Origin: Microbacteriaceae bacterium
GTDB lineage: Bacteria; Actinomycetota; Actinomycetes; Actinomycetales; Microbacteriaceae
NCBI GenBank assembly: GCA_025464995.1
Contig: JAODMO010000007.1
Coordinates: 24,475-88,474 of the forward strand
Direction: 5' to 3'
Length of the DNA stretch: 64,000 nucleotides
Positions within the stretch are counted from its first letter, which is position 1; every line of letters begins with the position of its first letter. The notes below the pieces were generated by a model that was not told the DNA's origin, searched no databases, and saw nothing but the letters and a program-made list of their open reading frames with translations. The position numbers were made by a program, and so were the translations under genes. Shown piece after piece: positions 33,940 to 42,685 of the stretch.

Positions 33940-35388
33940 CTACGCCCTCTGTCGCCTCCTCCTCGCCACCAGGTCTGTGAATCCCAGCGCCAGCGCCACG
34001 AGCATCAGCCCGATGCTGATGAGCACGCCGTTGCGGAAACCGTCGTGGTAGGCCGTGAGTTCGGCCACCCGTCCCGACTCCTTGAGGATGGTGGCGAAGA
34101 AGGCGGATGTCGCGGCCGCGACCCCGATCGATGTGCCGACGCGCTGCCCCAGCTGGGCCATCGACCCCGCGACGCCGCCCTCCTGCACGGGGATCTCGGC
34201 GAGGGTGAGCGTCTGGTTCGGCGAGACGACGAAGCCGCCACCGATGCCCGCCACCAGGAGCGCCGCACCCATGCCGTAGGGGGCGAGCTCGGGTGGCAGG
34301 ACTATGGCGAGCAGCAGGTCGAGCGAGAAGCCGATGACCACGAAGACGAGGCCGAACACGACGAGAGCGCGCCCGAGACGGTTGACGAGCCGGCCACCGA
34401 TGAGAGCCGTGACGGCTGAGGCGAGCGCGAATGGGATGCTGACGAGCCCGGCGAAGACCGGCTCGAGGCCGAGACCCTCCTGAAGGTAGAGCGTGCTGAG
34501 CAGGAAGACCGCCGGCAGCGCCCCGAAGTACGCGGTCGCGACGAGCAGGCCGTTGCGGTACGACGACGTGCGGAACAGCGAGAAGTGCACGACGGGCGAC
34601 TTGCCCCGGCGCTGGTACGACAGCTCCCACCAGACGAATGCGGCGGCCGCGACAACCGCGAGCGCGATCCACCACCAGCGCAGCGGGCTGTCACTCGGGC
34701 CGCCGGTCGTGAGCACGAACGGAAACAGCAGACTGAAAGTGGCGGCGCCGAGCAGCAGCACGCCGAACAGGTCGAGATTGGAGTCGCGCCTCGGCCCCGT
34801 GCGGCGGGGCAGCAGCCGCAGAGCGAAGAAGATCGCAGCGATGCCCAGCGGGATATTCATCCAGAACAGCAGGCGCCAGCCGTCCTCCGGCCCGCCCAGC
34901 AGGATGAGCAGGCCGCCCAGGCTCGGCGCGAACGCGGTGCAGACGCCGATGGTCGCGCCGAACACTCCGAACGCCCTGCCGCGCGCCTCCCCCTGGAAGA
35001 GCTGCTGCACGAGCCCGAGCACTTGCGGCATCTGCACGCCGGCGGCGACTCCCTGCAGGATACGACCGATGACGAGGGTCTGGATGTTGGGCGCGAGTGC
35101 GCAGATCAGGCTCGCGGCGGTGAAGCCGCTGAGGCCGATCACGAACATGATCTTGCGCGAATAGATGTCGCCGAGACGACCGGATGGCACGAGCGCGAGT
35201 CCGAAGGCGAGGGCGTAGCCTGCCACGATCACCTGCAGGTCGGTCGCGCCTGCGCCGAGCGATTCCTCGATCGACGGCAGGCCGACGTTGACCTTGCTGA
35301 GGTCGAGGATGGTGAGCGCCGCGACGCTGACGGCGACCGCGAACGCCTGCCACTTGGCGCGGTCGCTCAGCGCGGGAGCGTCGGTCAT
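33940..35388 (-). CDS. MFS drug-efflux-type transporter (DHA2 family)
   Basis: Integral membrane proton antiporter of 482 residues with about fourteen helices, the DHA2 (EmrB/QacA) arrangement. Motifs include LDLSKVNVGLPSIEESLGAG in helix 1, motif A as GRLGDIYSRKIMFVIGLSGF, and motif C-like GVFGATIGVCTAFAPSLGG. The ATG at 35388 overlaps the upstream gene's stop by 4 nt. Substrate is unknown. The paired upstream protein of unknown function is probably its partner or regulator. Confidence 0.88.
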   Translation of the reverse strand: MTDAPALSDRAKWQAFAVAVSVAALTILDLSKVNVGLPSIEESLGAGATDLQVIVAGYALAFGLALVPSGRLGDIYSRKIMFVIGLSGFTAASLICALAPNIQTLVIGRILQGVAAGVQMPQVLGLVQQLFQGEARGRAFGVFGATIGVCTAFAPSLGGLLILLGGPEDGWRLLFWMNIPLGIAAIFFALRLLPRRTGPRRDSNLDLFGVLLLGAATFSLLFPFVLTTGGPSDSPLRWWWIALAVVAAAAFVWWELSYQRRGKSPVVHFSLFRTSSYRNGLLVATAYFGALPAVFLLSTLYLQEGLGLEPVFAGLVSIPFALASAVTALIGGRLVNRLGRALVVFGLVFVVIGFSLDLLLAIVLPPELAPYGMGAALLVAGIGGGFVVSPNQTLTLAEIPVQEGGVAGSMAQLGQRVGTSIGVAAATSAFFATILKESGRVAELTAYHDGFRNGVLISIGLMLVALALGFTDLVARRRRQRA

Positions 35389-36287
35389 CGTTTGCCGGCC
35401 GCCAGCAGGGCTCGTTCGGCCGTGGATCCGGTGGGCACGGGGATCTCGACGACACCGGCGCCGAGCCCGAAACTCACTACCGTCACACCGACGAGGCGCG
35501 GGTGCTCGGCCTTCGTCACAGAGCTCACCGAGGCGAGCCGCACGACGGTTCGCGCCCGCGACAGCACCGGCGATCCGCCGCGCACGAGCCAGTCCCACCG
35601 CGACAGCACCTGCAGGTCGTCGACTCCCGCGGCGACGATGGCACCGTGCAGCGTCACGGGCAGCACCCCGTCGACGAGTCGGCTCAGCGCGCCGCCCCGC
35701 CGCCCGACCCGCGTGCGACCGTGTGCGGCAAGCAGCCTGAGCTGCGGCTCACGAGCGGCCAGCTCGCGGTAGGCGGTGACGAACATCGCGTCGTTGCGCC
35801 CGAGATCGTCGAGTCCGAGGGGCGGGAGGGATGCGACGTCCCGAAGCCCATCGGGTCTGCCTCCCGCCGGCTGCAACTCGCGAAGCAGGTCGACGAGCGC
35901 CCGCACGGTGTCGCTCGATGATCCGTTGTACGGCAGGTCGACCACGTCGCCGGCCACGGTGTGAAGCGACAGTCGCGCGTCGAGCAGGTTCACGCGGTCG
36001 ACGATCGCGGCGACATCGCTGTGCACCACGCTCAAGACGGTGTAGGTGTCGCCGGTGCGGCTGAGGAGGATGAGGCGATCGGGGGCGACGATGGCGACGC
36101 AGTCGTAGAGGTGCATCGTCGGCGAGGCATCCCGGCGGCTGATGTCACGGGGAAACTTCAGCACGAGAAGCGCCTCGTCGAGGTCGACGGGGTAGTCGCG
36201 GTAGAGGCGCGGCAGCTCGTCAGCGGAGTGCACCTCGTCGATCCACGGGCCGAAGGCGTCGTACTCCGCGGTGCTCGTCTGCCCCAT
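35385..36287 (-). CDS. Conserved-looking protein of unknown function, coupled to an MFS exporter
   Basis: A 300-residue soluble protein with no signal peptide or membrane segment. Two beta-rich regions can be discerned: about 50-125 (DCVAIVAPDRLILLSRTGDT, VAGDVVDLPYNGSS) and about 195-290 (VLPVTLHGAIVAAGVDDLQV, VVSFGLGAGVVEIPVP); they resemble PH-like or related ligand folds in composition only. I do not recognise a family. GGAAGGG precedes the ATG at 36287. The 4-nt overlap with the MFS gene suggests coupled function. Confidence 0.7.
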   Translation of the reverse strand: MGQTSTAEYDAFGPWIDEVHSADELPRLYRDYPVDLDEALLVLKFPRDISRRDASPTMHLYDCVAIVAPDRLILLSRTGDTYTVLSVVHSDVAAIVDRVNLLDARLSLHTVAGDVVDLPYNGSSSDTVRALVDLLRELQPAGGRPDGLRDVASLPPLGLDDLGRNDAMFVTAYRELAAREPQLRLLAAHGRTRVGRRGGALSRLVDGVLPVTLHGAIVAAGVDDLQVLSRWDWLVRGGSPVLSRARTVVRLASVSSVTKAEHPRLVGVTVVSFGLGAGVVEIPVPTGSTAERALLAAGKR

Positions 36288-36319
36288 GCCTGTAGCCCTT
36301 CCGTGGGTGAGTGGCCATG

Positions 36320-37588
36320 CTATCCGCTGACGCGACGGTTGCCGATGGCTTGCCTGAAGAGCCGATATGCGACACCGGCCACCAACACGGCGACGCCACG
36401 GACCACGCCCTGGGGCGGAAGCGTGACCACGAGAGCGACGCACGAAATGGCGCCGACGACCTGGAGCGCGCGCGGATAACGTCGGTGTTCGGAAGGCTGG
36501 GTGAAGGCCGCGACGTTGGCGACGAAATAGTAGAGCAGCACTCCGAACGACGAGAAGGCGATCGCGCCGCGGAGGTCGGCAACCAGCAGGATGGTGCTCA
36601 CGATCACGGCGAGCGCGATCTCCGCGCGGTGCGGAACATGGAATCGCGGATGCACCGCCGCGAGCCAGCGCGGAAGGTCGCCCTCGCGCGCCATCGCGAG
36701 GCTCGTGCGACCGATGCCCGCGATGAGGCCGAGCAGCGCGCCGAGTGACGCGGTGGCGGCACCGATGCGGACGACCGGTTGCGCCCACGACCAGCCGCTC
36801 ACCGCCGCGACGTCTGCGAGCGGGGCGTCGCTGCCAGCGAGCCCCTCGGCGCCGAGGGTCGCGAGCGTCACCGCGGCGATCATGGCGTAGACGACGACGG
36901 TGATGGCCAGGGCTATGGTTATGGCCCGCGGGATGGTGCGGGCCGGCTCTCGCACCTCCTCGCCCATCGTCGCGATGCGGGCATAGCCCGCAAAGGCGAA
37001 AAACAGGATGCCCGCCGACTGCAGCATCCCGTACACCCCGCCCGCGAGGAGACCGGATGGAGCGAACGCGTCGGCCACCACGACGCCCGCGCTCGCGCCG
37101 GCCGCCGTGACCACGGCGAGCGCCAGCAGCACGACCACGACGATGACGCGCGTCAGTGTGGCGGTTCTCGTCACGCCGAAGTAGTTCACTGCGGCGAGAG
37201 CCAGCACGGCGGCAATGGCGACCGGTCGCTCCCATCCCGCCGGTGCCGCGTAGGCCGCGAAGACGAGCGCCATCGCGGCACAGCTCGCCGTCTTGCCCAC
37301 GACGAAGCTCCAGCCGGCGACAAAGCCCCACCACTCGCCGAGCCGCTCGCGGCCGTAGATGTAGGTGCCGCCCGACATCGGATAGACGGCCGCCAGTTGC
37401 GCCGACGACGTCGCGTTGCAGAAGGCGACGAACGCGGCGACGACGAGCCCGACGAGCAGGCCGTTGCCCGCCGCTTGCGCGGCGGGGGTGAAGGCCGCGA
37501 AGACCCCGGCGCCGATCATCGACCCGAGCCCGATCACGATGGCGTCGGTGAGCCCGAGGCGCCGGGCGAGGGAGGGAGCTGTTGTCAC
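36320..37588 (-). CDS. APC-family amino acid permease
   Basis: Integral membrane transporter, 422 residues, about twelve helices. The start RLGLTDAIVIGLGSMIGAGV is the APC helix-1 signature with the Gly-rich break, followed by AAVYPMSGGTYIYGRERLGE and AFAGYARIATMGEEVREPAR, typical of amino acid/cationic amino acid transporters. The GTG at 37588 has a TAGTCT element 6 nt upstream and no ribosome binding site. The substrate cannot be assigned. Confidence 0.88.
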   Translation of the reverse strand: MTTAPSLARRLGLTDAIVIGLGSMIGAGVFAAFTPAAQAAGNGLLVGLVVAAFVAFCNATSSAQLAAVYPMSGGTYIYGRERLGEWWGFVAGWSFVVGKTASCAAMALVFAAYAAPAGWERPVAIAAVLALAAVNYFGVTRTATLTRVIVVVVLLALAVVTAAGASAGVVVADAFAPSGLLAGGVYGMLQSAGILFFAFAGYARIATMGEEVREPARTIPRAITIALAITVVVYAMIAAVTLATLGAEGLAGSDAPLADVAAVSGWSWAQPVVRIGAATASLGALLGLIAGIGRTSLAMAREGDLPRWLAAVHPRFHVPHRAEIALAVIVSTILLVADLRGAIAFSSFGVLLYYFVANVAAFTQPSEHRRYPRALQVVGAISCVALVVTLPPQGVVRGVAVLVAGVAYRLFRQAIGNRRVSG

Positions 37589-37594
37589 CCCAGC

Positions 37595-37600
37595 AGACTA
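37595..37600 (-). promoter_or_regulatory. -10 element for leaderless APC permease gene
   Basis: TAGTCT on the minus strand, 6 nt before the GTG at 37588. Confidence 0.5.
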
Positions 37601-37652
37601 CTTGCCCCCCTCGTCCACGAGCTCTAGGTTCGTGGACGAGGGGAAGGACACC

Positions 37653-38234
37653 ATGGGCAGGCTCATCTACACCGCGATCACCTCGCTCGACGGCTACATC
37701 GCCGACGGATCGGGCTCGTTCGACTGGAGCATGCCCGACGAGGAGGTGCACGGCTTCATCAACGACCAAGAGCGCGCGTTCGGCACCTACCTCTACGGTC
37801 GGCGGCTCTACGAGGTCATGGTGGCGTGGGAGACCCTGGGTACCGGGCCCGACGAGTCTCGGGAGATTCGCGACTACGCGAGCATCTGGAAGGCCGCCGA
37901 CAAGATCGTCTTCTCCTCCACACTCCGAGAGGTGGCGAGCGAGCGCACGCGTATCGAGCGCTCATTCGTCCCCGAACTGGTCGAGCGACTCAAGGTCGAG
38001 TCGCCGGCCGACCTCACGGTCGGAGGCGCCGAGCTCGCGGGCCACGCGCTCGTCGCGGGCCTCGTCGACGAGTTGCGGCTCTTCGTCTCCCCCGTCATCG
38101 TCGGCGGCGGCACTCGCGCGCTGCCCGCCGGCCTCCGACTCGGCCTGCGGCTGCTCGACGAGCGACGGTTCGGCAACGGTGTCGTCTACAGCGCCTACGG
38201 GGTTGCTCGATCCGAGCCATCCCCCCTGACCTGA
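37653..38234 (+). CDS. Dihydrofolate-reductase-fold family protein (RibD C-terminal-like)
   Basis: A 193-residue cytoplasmic protein of the DHFR/RibD-C superfamily, commonly annotated 'dihydrofolate reductase family protein'. GRLIYTAITSLDGYIADGSG and FGTYLYGRRLYEVMVAWETL are the usual N-terminal segments; DLTVGGAELAGHALVAGLVD and SPVIVGGGTRALP are the nucleotide-site segments. It is unlikely to be the housekeeping DHFR; a pterin or flavin reductase role is possible. GGGAAGGA precedes the ATG. An in-frame GTG at 37632 is an alternative start. Confidence 0.87.
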   Translation: MGRLIYTAITSLDGYIADGSGSFDWSMPDEEVHGFINDQERAFGTYLYGRRLYEVMVAWETLGTGPDESREIRDYASIWKAADKIVFSSTLREVASERTRIERSFVPELVERLKVESPADLTVGGAELAGHALVAGLVDELRLFVSPVIVGGGTRALPAGLRLGLRLLDERRFGNGVVYSAYGVARSEPSPLT

Positions 38235-38435
38235 GTGGAACACCGCGTGAACGCGGGAACACGGATGCTCACACCGCTTGCATCGCGCCGGAGTCGTGGC
38301 GCTCACGCGTCTGGGAGCAGGCCCGCCGAACGCGCGCACCATCCGACTCTCGAGTGTCGTGTCGATGCACCGGTGGTGATGTCGCAAATGCGGCCTGCGC
38401 CCGTAGCGTTGTGCTTGCGCCACATGAATTCGCGA

Positions 38436-38621
38436 TTACCAGAGACATCGCCGGCAGCTCGCCTCACCCATGGCGGCGATTCTTCGGGTCTCGGAGATGC
38501 CACCCGCGTGGCAGAGGTTCGGTTGGCGGATCGCGGCACCACCTCTTTCGATGATTTCCTGCAACCCGTATTTCGTGGATCGGCGTTCGCCCGTCGCGAT
38601 GGCAACGGTCGCGATGGGCAC
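38436..38621 (-). pseudogene. Fragment of an enolase-superfamily sugar-acid dehydratase
   Basis: Minus strand. The frame encodes VAIATGERRSTKYGLQEIIE, then AAIRQPNLCHAGGISETRRI followed by AAMGEA. These match the C-terminal barrel of galactonate-dehydratase/mandelate-racemase enzymes, where the QPDxxHxGGI motif is part of the active site. Both ends are missing or frameshifted. The adjacent stretch 38235-38435 contains nothing recognisable. Together with the LacI remnant this looks like a decayed sugar-acid operon. Confidence 0.6.
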
Positions 38622-38656
38622 TCGAACGCCCCGGACACCGACCTCTGTGAACGGGA

Positions 38657-39055
38657 CATCGCCCCGACGGCCATGACGTCGTTCGTGGCGAAGAGTTTCT
38701 CGATGTCGTCAAGCCGGTGACCGGCAGCGAGGCCGCGCTCGACTTGGGCAACGCTCCGACCGTTGATCCCGATCGTGACTATCAGACCTGTCTCATCGGC
38801 TCGCCGGAGCACGCGGGCCGTGAGGGACGAGAAGTGCGGGTCAGCGATGTCACCTACGATCAACGCGACGGTGTCCGACCCTCGCTTCGCCACCGCGCGG
38901 GCGGACACGTTGGGCAAGTAGCCCAGCGCGGCGGCGGACAGCACGCGCTGACGGCACTCCTCGTTGACCGTGCGCGCGCTGCCGTTCAGCGATCGAAACG
39001 CTGCGGAAGGGGAGACACCGGCGGCGCGAGCGACGTCGTTGATGGGGCAGCTCCG
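38657..39055 (-). pseudogene. Remnant of a LacI-family regulator with internal deletion
   Basis: Minus strand. It has INDVARAAGVSPSAAFRSLN (LacI helix-turn-helix), then VLSAAALGYLPNVSARAVAK and TVALIVGDIADPHFSSL. After about RSVAQVERGLAAGHRLDD the sequence jumps to FATNDVMAVGAM, which normally occurs about 150 residues later, then runs into unrelated sequence. The start codon is missing: the N-terminal segment reads back into the aldehyde dehydrogenase 3' end. The gene cannot give a functional regulator. Confidence 0.75.
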
Positions 39056-39065
39056 CCGATCACAG

Positions 39066-40442
39066 CTACGCCTGCCACACCGTCTTGACGTTCGTGAATT
39101 CGCGAATGCCGTGAGCCGAAAGCTCGCGACCGAAGCCTGAATCCTTCACACCGCCGAAGGGCACGCCAGGGAAGGATGCTGTGAGTCCGTTGACGAAGAC
39201 CCCGCCGGCGTCTATTTCGCGACCCAGTCGGGCGATCTCTTCGTCGTCCGTCGTCCAGACGCTTGAACTCAGCCCGAAGTCGGAGTCATTCGACCGTTCG
39301 ATCGCCTCGTCGATGCTGGCGACCTTGTGCAGACTGGCCACAGGTCCGAAACACTCCTCGCGATAGATGCGCATGTCGGGAGTGACGTCAGCCAGCACGG
39401 TGGCCGGGTAGAACCATCCAGCACCGGCAGGCACCTCACCACCGCAGAGCACGGTTGCTCCCTTGGATTTGGCATCCTCAACCAGTTCGTGGACGTCCTG
39501 GCGACCGCGTTCGGTGGCCAGCGGCCCGAACGTGGTATCGGCTGCCAGAGGGTCCCCGGTCGTGGTCGCGCTCATGCCGGCCACAAACTGATCGGTGAAC
39601 GTCTCGTAGACGTCTTCATGGACGAAGTACCGCTTTGCAGCGATGCAGGATTGTCCGGAATTCTGCACCCTTGCGTTCACCGCGAGCTCCGCCGCCTTCT
39701 GCACGTCGGCCGACGGCAGCACGATGAAAACATCGGTGCCGCCGAGCTCGAGAACCGTCTTCTTCACATTTCTACCGGCCGCCGCAGCCACCGAGGCGCC
39801 CGCCGCGACGGATCCCGTCAGGGTCGCCGCGCGGATTCGGCGGTCGTCGAGCAGCGGCGCGACGTCCGCGCCTTCGATGAGCAACGTCTGGAAGGCCCCC
39901 TCGGGGAAGCCCCCACGCGCGAAGAGCTCGCCGAGATAGAGCGCCGACTGGGGCACGTTGGACGCGTGCTTGAGGAGGCCCGTGTTCCCCGCCATCAGCG
40001 CGGGCGCCGCGAAACGCACCGCCTGCCAGAGCGGGTAGTTCCACGGCATGACAGCGAGCACCACCCCGATCGGGTCAAAGCGCACGCTGAGCGCCGACGC
40101 ATTCACTGCCGAAGCCTCCACCGGAAGCTCCGGCGTCAGATAGCGTTCGGCGTGATCGGCGAAGTGCCGCATTCCCGTGGCTGACTTGAGAGCTTCGTAT
40201 TTGGCCGTGGCAACGGTCTTACCCATCTCCGTGGTTATCATCCGGGCCACGTCACCCGCCTCCGCCTCGAGGATATCGGCGGCACGATGCATCCACTCGG
40301 CGCGTTGGGCGAACGTCGTACCTGCCAGCTCACGGTAGGCAGCGTCCGCAGCGGCGATCCGCTGCTCGACCTCTTCCGGCGAGTGTGCTTCGAACGTCTT
40401 GAGCGTCTTCCCAGTGGTGGGGTCAATCGTGGCGATGGCCAT
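39066..40442 (-). CDS. Aldehyde dehydrogenase, GabD1-like, of the GMC/ABC cluster
   Basis: NAD(P)-dependent enzyme of 458 residues, closely resembling mycobacterial GabD1 as I recall it: MAIATIDPTTGKTLKTFEAH, AVMPWNYPLWQAVRFAAPAL, LLKHASNVPQSALYLGELFA, TVLELGGTDVFIVLP and NSGQSCIAAKRYF (nucleophile Cys). AAGGAG stands 7 nt before the ATG at 40442. It is the last intact gene of the minus-strand ABC-GMC operon; its real substrate may be the aldehyde made by the GMC enzyme instead of succinate semialdehyde. Confidence 0.88.
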   Translation of the reverse strand: MAIATIDPTTGKTLKTFEAHSPEEVEQRIAAADAAYRELAGTTFAQRAEWMHRAADILEAEAGDVARMITTEMGKTVATAKYEALKSATGMRHFADHAERYLTPELPVEASAVNASALSVRFDPIGVVLAVMPWNYPLWQAVRFAAPALMAGNTGLLKHASNVPQSALYLGELFARGGFPEGAFQTLLIEGADVAPLLDDRRIRAATLTGSVAAGASVAAAAGRNVKKTVLELGGTDVFIVLPSADVQKAAELAVNARVQNSGQSCIAAKRYFVHEDVYETFTDQFVAGMSATTTGDPLAADTTFGPLATERGRQDVHELVEDAKSKGATVLCGGEVPAGAGWFYPATVLADVTPDMRIYREECFGPVASLHKVASIDEAIERSNDSDFGLSSSVWTTDDEEIARLGREIDAGGVFVNGLTASFPGVPFGGVKDSGFGRELSAHGIREFTNVKTVWQA

Positions 40443-40483
40443 CGTGGTTCTCCTTGGTAGTGTCGATGAATGCAGGTTGCGGA

Positions 40484-42052
40484 TCAGAGTGCGCCGGCGC
40501 GCGCTTCGCGAACGAGGTACTCCGCCTGGCGGAGGACGAGCGCCATGATGGTTAGAGTCGGGTTCGCCGCTGCCCCGGTGGTGAAGATAGAGCCGTCGGA
40601 AACGAACAGGTTCGGAATGTCGTGCGTCTGGCCGTAACTGTTCACCACGCCGTCTGCCGGTGAATGGCTCATTCGGGCAGTGCCAAGATTGTGCCCCGAT
40701 GGCATGGCCGGCGCCCGCGTGGTGCGAACTGCCCCGACCGACTCGAATAGCTTCTCGCCCTGGCCATAGGCGTGGCTGCGCATAGCGACGTCGTTGGGGT
40801 GGTCGTCGTAGTGCACCTCTGGGGCGGCCAGGCCGAATTGGTCCATCAGGGTGGCGCTCAGCGATACCCTGTTCGTCTCCCGCGGCATGTCCTCGCCGCA
40901 GATCCACATCCCGGCCGTGCGGGTATAGGCCTCGACCTTCGATGTGAACTCGGGGCCCCAGCCGTGTGGCGTCATGAACGTCGTGAATGACGGGAGACCC
41001 TGTGCGATGTTCTCGATGTAGTAACCGCCCACGAAACCACGCTCCGGGTCGTGGCGGGATTCATCATTGACGATGCCGGCCATCGGCTCACCCCGATACA
41101 TGTGCACCTCGTCCGCGAATTCGGCGTAGACGACACCGGTGGTGTGCCGCATGTAGTTCCGCCCCACCTGCCCGGACGAGTTGGCAAGCCCGTCGGGATG
41201 CTCCCGGGTGGACGACAGCAGCAGCAGCCGCGGGGTCTCGATCGCATTTCCCGCGATGGCGACGACCCGCGCGCTCTGCCGTCGGAGGACACCGTCCGCG
41301 CCCGCATAGACGACGCCGTCCGCGCGGCCATCGGTGCCCATAGTTATCTGGACGGCCTGCGAGTCCGTGCGCAGTTCCATGAGACCGGTTGCGAGTGCTT
41401 TCGGAATCTCGCTGACGAGAGGTGACCACTTCGCTCGGCTCTTGTCCCCCTGCTGGCAGAAGCCGTCCTGCACCGTGCCCGGTCGGCCATCGTAGGGCTC
41501 CACGTTTGTGGCGTACGGTCCTGTGGCGTAATGCTCGTAACCGACACGAGCCGCGCCATTGGCGAGAACCTTGTAGTTATTGTTGGCCGGAAGCGGCGGG
41601 CGCCCATGGCGGTGCGACGTACCCATCGCGATCTCGGCCGCACGGTAGTAGGGGTCCAGCTCGTCCAGACCGATCGGCCAGTCTGCCAGAGACGCACCCT
41701 CAACGCTCCCATAGACAGAACGGGTGCGGAACTCGTGCGCCTTGAACCGCGGAGTGAGACCGGTCCAAAAGGTGGCGGTCCCGCCGACGGCTTTACCCAT
41801 CCAGGCCGGACTCGTCGGGAAGTCGGTGGCGAGACTCCACGTCCCGGTCGCACGTCGGGGGTCTTTCCAGGTGAGCTGCTCGAAGGCGGTGCGTTCGTCG
41901 TTGACGAAGTCGTCGTTGTCGACCCATGGACCGGCCTCAAGCATGACGACCTTCAAGCCCTGCCTGACCAGTTGCAGGGCGAGCGTAGCCCCGCCTGGTC
42001 CTGACCCGACGATGAGCACCACGTCGTCATCATCGTGCTGGTATGTGGTCAT
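40484..42052 (-). CDS. GMC-family FAD oxidoreductase (large subunit)
   Basis: Flavoenzyme of 522 residues, likely oxidising a sugar or polyol. The FAD dinucleotide motif is VVLIVGSGPGGATLALQLVR, followed by MGKAVGGTATFWTGLTPRF. The C-terminal active site is MPSGHNLGTARMSHSP, with the catalytic His near residue 454, and AANPTLTIMALVLRQ, with the partner Asn near residue 498. It begins MTTYQHDDDD and has no twin-arginine or other export signal. It overlaps the small-subunit gene by 4 nt. Most relatives of this pairing (gluconate or sorbitol dehydrogenases) are periplasmic and use a cytochrome; none is encoded nearby. Confidence 0.9.
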   Translation of the reverse strand: MTTYQHDDDDVVLIVGSGPGGATLALQLVRQGLKVVMLEAGPWVDNDDFVNDERTAFEQLTWKDPRRATGTWSLATDFPTSPAWMGKAVGGTATFWTGLTPRFKAHEFRTRSVYGSVEGASLADWPIGLDELDPYYRAAEIAMGTSHRHGRPPLPANNNYKVLANGAARVGYEHYATGPYATNVEPYDGRPGTVQDGFCQQGDKSRAKWSPLVSEIPKALATGLMELRTDSQAVQITMGTDGRADGVVYAGADGVLRRQSARVVAIAGNAIETPRLLLLSSTREHPDGLANSSGQVGRNYMRHTTGVVYAEFADEVHMYRGEPMAGIVNDESRHDPERGFVGGYYIENIAQGLPSFTTFMTPHGWGPEFTSKVEAYTRTAGMWICGEDMPRETNRVSLSATLMDQFGLAAPEVHYDDHPNDVAMRSHAYGQGEKLFESVGAVRTTRAPAMPSGHNLGTARMSHSPADGVVNSYGQTHDIPNLFVSDGSIFTTGAAANPTLTIMALVLRQAEYLVREARAGAL

Positions 42053-42579
42053 GCGATGCTCCTAACCGGTGTTGCGGCATCCGTTGCGCAGGCAACAGGG
42101 AGAGGGCCGATGGGCACGAGCCGCACCGTGCTTTCCTCGATCCGCGGCTCGGGCAGCCATGCCAGGTCGTTGAACCCCCGGTGCAGGTAGCCGCCTTGGT
42201 CGAAGGAAGCGCCCGGGTATCCGATCGCCTCCCAGACCTCCCGGTCGTCATAGAGGTGGAATGAGGCGCTGGTCTGCAAGGCATTGAAGAACTGCGTGCC
42301 TTGGCGCTGCACAAGCAGCGAGTGCAGAGCGTCGCCGGCGAGGGTTGCGATGTTCTGGCCAGCCCCGGCACGGAGTTCCTTGAGCCCATCGTGGAGGATG
42401 TGCAAAAACGCCGGTTCACGAGAAGCTCGAGCTGAAATCTTCTGAACGGTGCGCTCGTAGGGGCCATCGGCGAGCCCGGCATGTGGATAGAGGGCTCGGG
42501 CCAGCGCAACGAGTTCGGCGAAGTCATCCGCGTTGAAGAGGCCATCGGGGCCCAAGGAAGACGTGGCGTCTGACGTCAT
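42049..42579 (-). CDS. Gluconate 2-dehydrogenase subunit 3-like small partner of the GMC enzyme
   Basis: A 176-residue protein of the type that accompanies GMC dehydrogenases. ALARALYPHAGLADGPYERT is at the beginning, and DDREVWEAIGYPGASFDQGG followed by YLHRGFNDLAWLPEP is the conserved end. In characterised gluconate and fructose dehydrogenases the small subunit carries the Tat signal that exports the complex; here residues 1-30 (MTSDATSSLGPDGLFNADD) contain no twin arginine. The pair is therefore predicted to be cytoplasmic. The ATG at 42579 and the 4-nt overlap with the large subunit gene indicate coupled synthesis. Confidence 0.82.
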   Translation of the reverse strand: MTSDATSSLGPDGLFNADDFAELVALARALYPHAGLADGPYERTVQKISARASREPAFLHILHDGLKELRAGAGQNIATLAGDALHSLLVQRQGTQFFNALQTSASFHLYDDREVWEAIGYPGASFDQGGYLHRGFNDLAWLPEPRIEESTVRLVPIGPLPVACATDAATPVRSIA

Positions 42580-42685
42580 TGTCGAGGTTCTTTCTCTGCA
42601 TGTTTCGGGGCGGGGTCGATGGAGTGGGTACGGCGGCGGCCGAACCTGTTGGGAGGAGGCCCTCGGGCCCCCTCCCGCGAAACTG

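Noticed and set aside
38235..39062. Functional LacI regulator gene
   Set aside because: No start codon, internal deletion and loss of the C-terminal domain.
40484..42052. Cholesterol oxidase or choline oxidase for the GMC gene
   Set aside because: The 4-nt overlap with a subunit-3-like partner fits the gluconate/sugar dehydrogenase group better.
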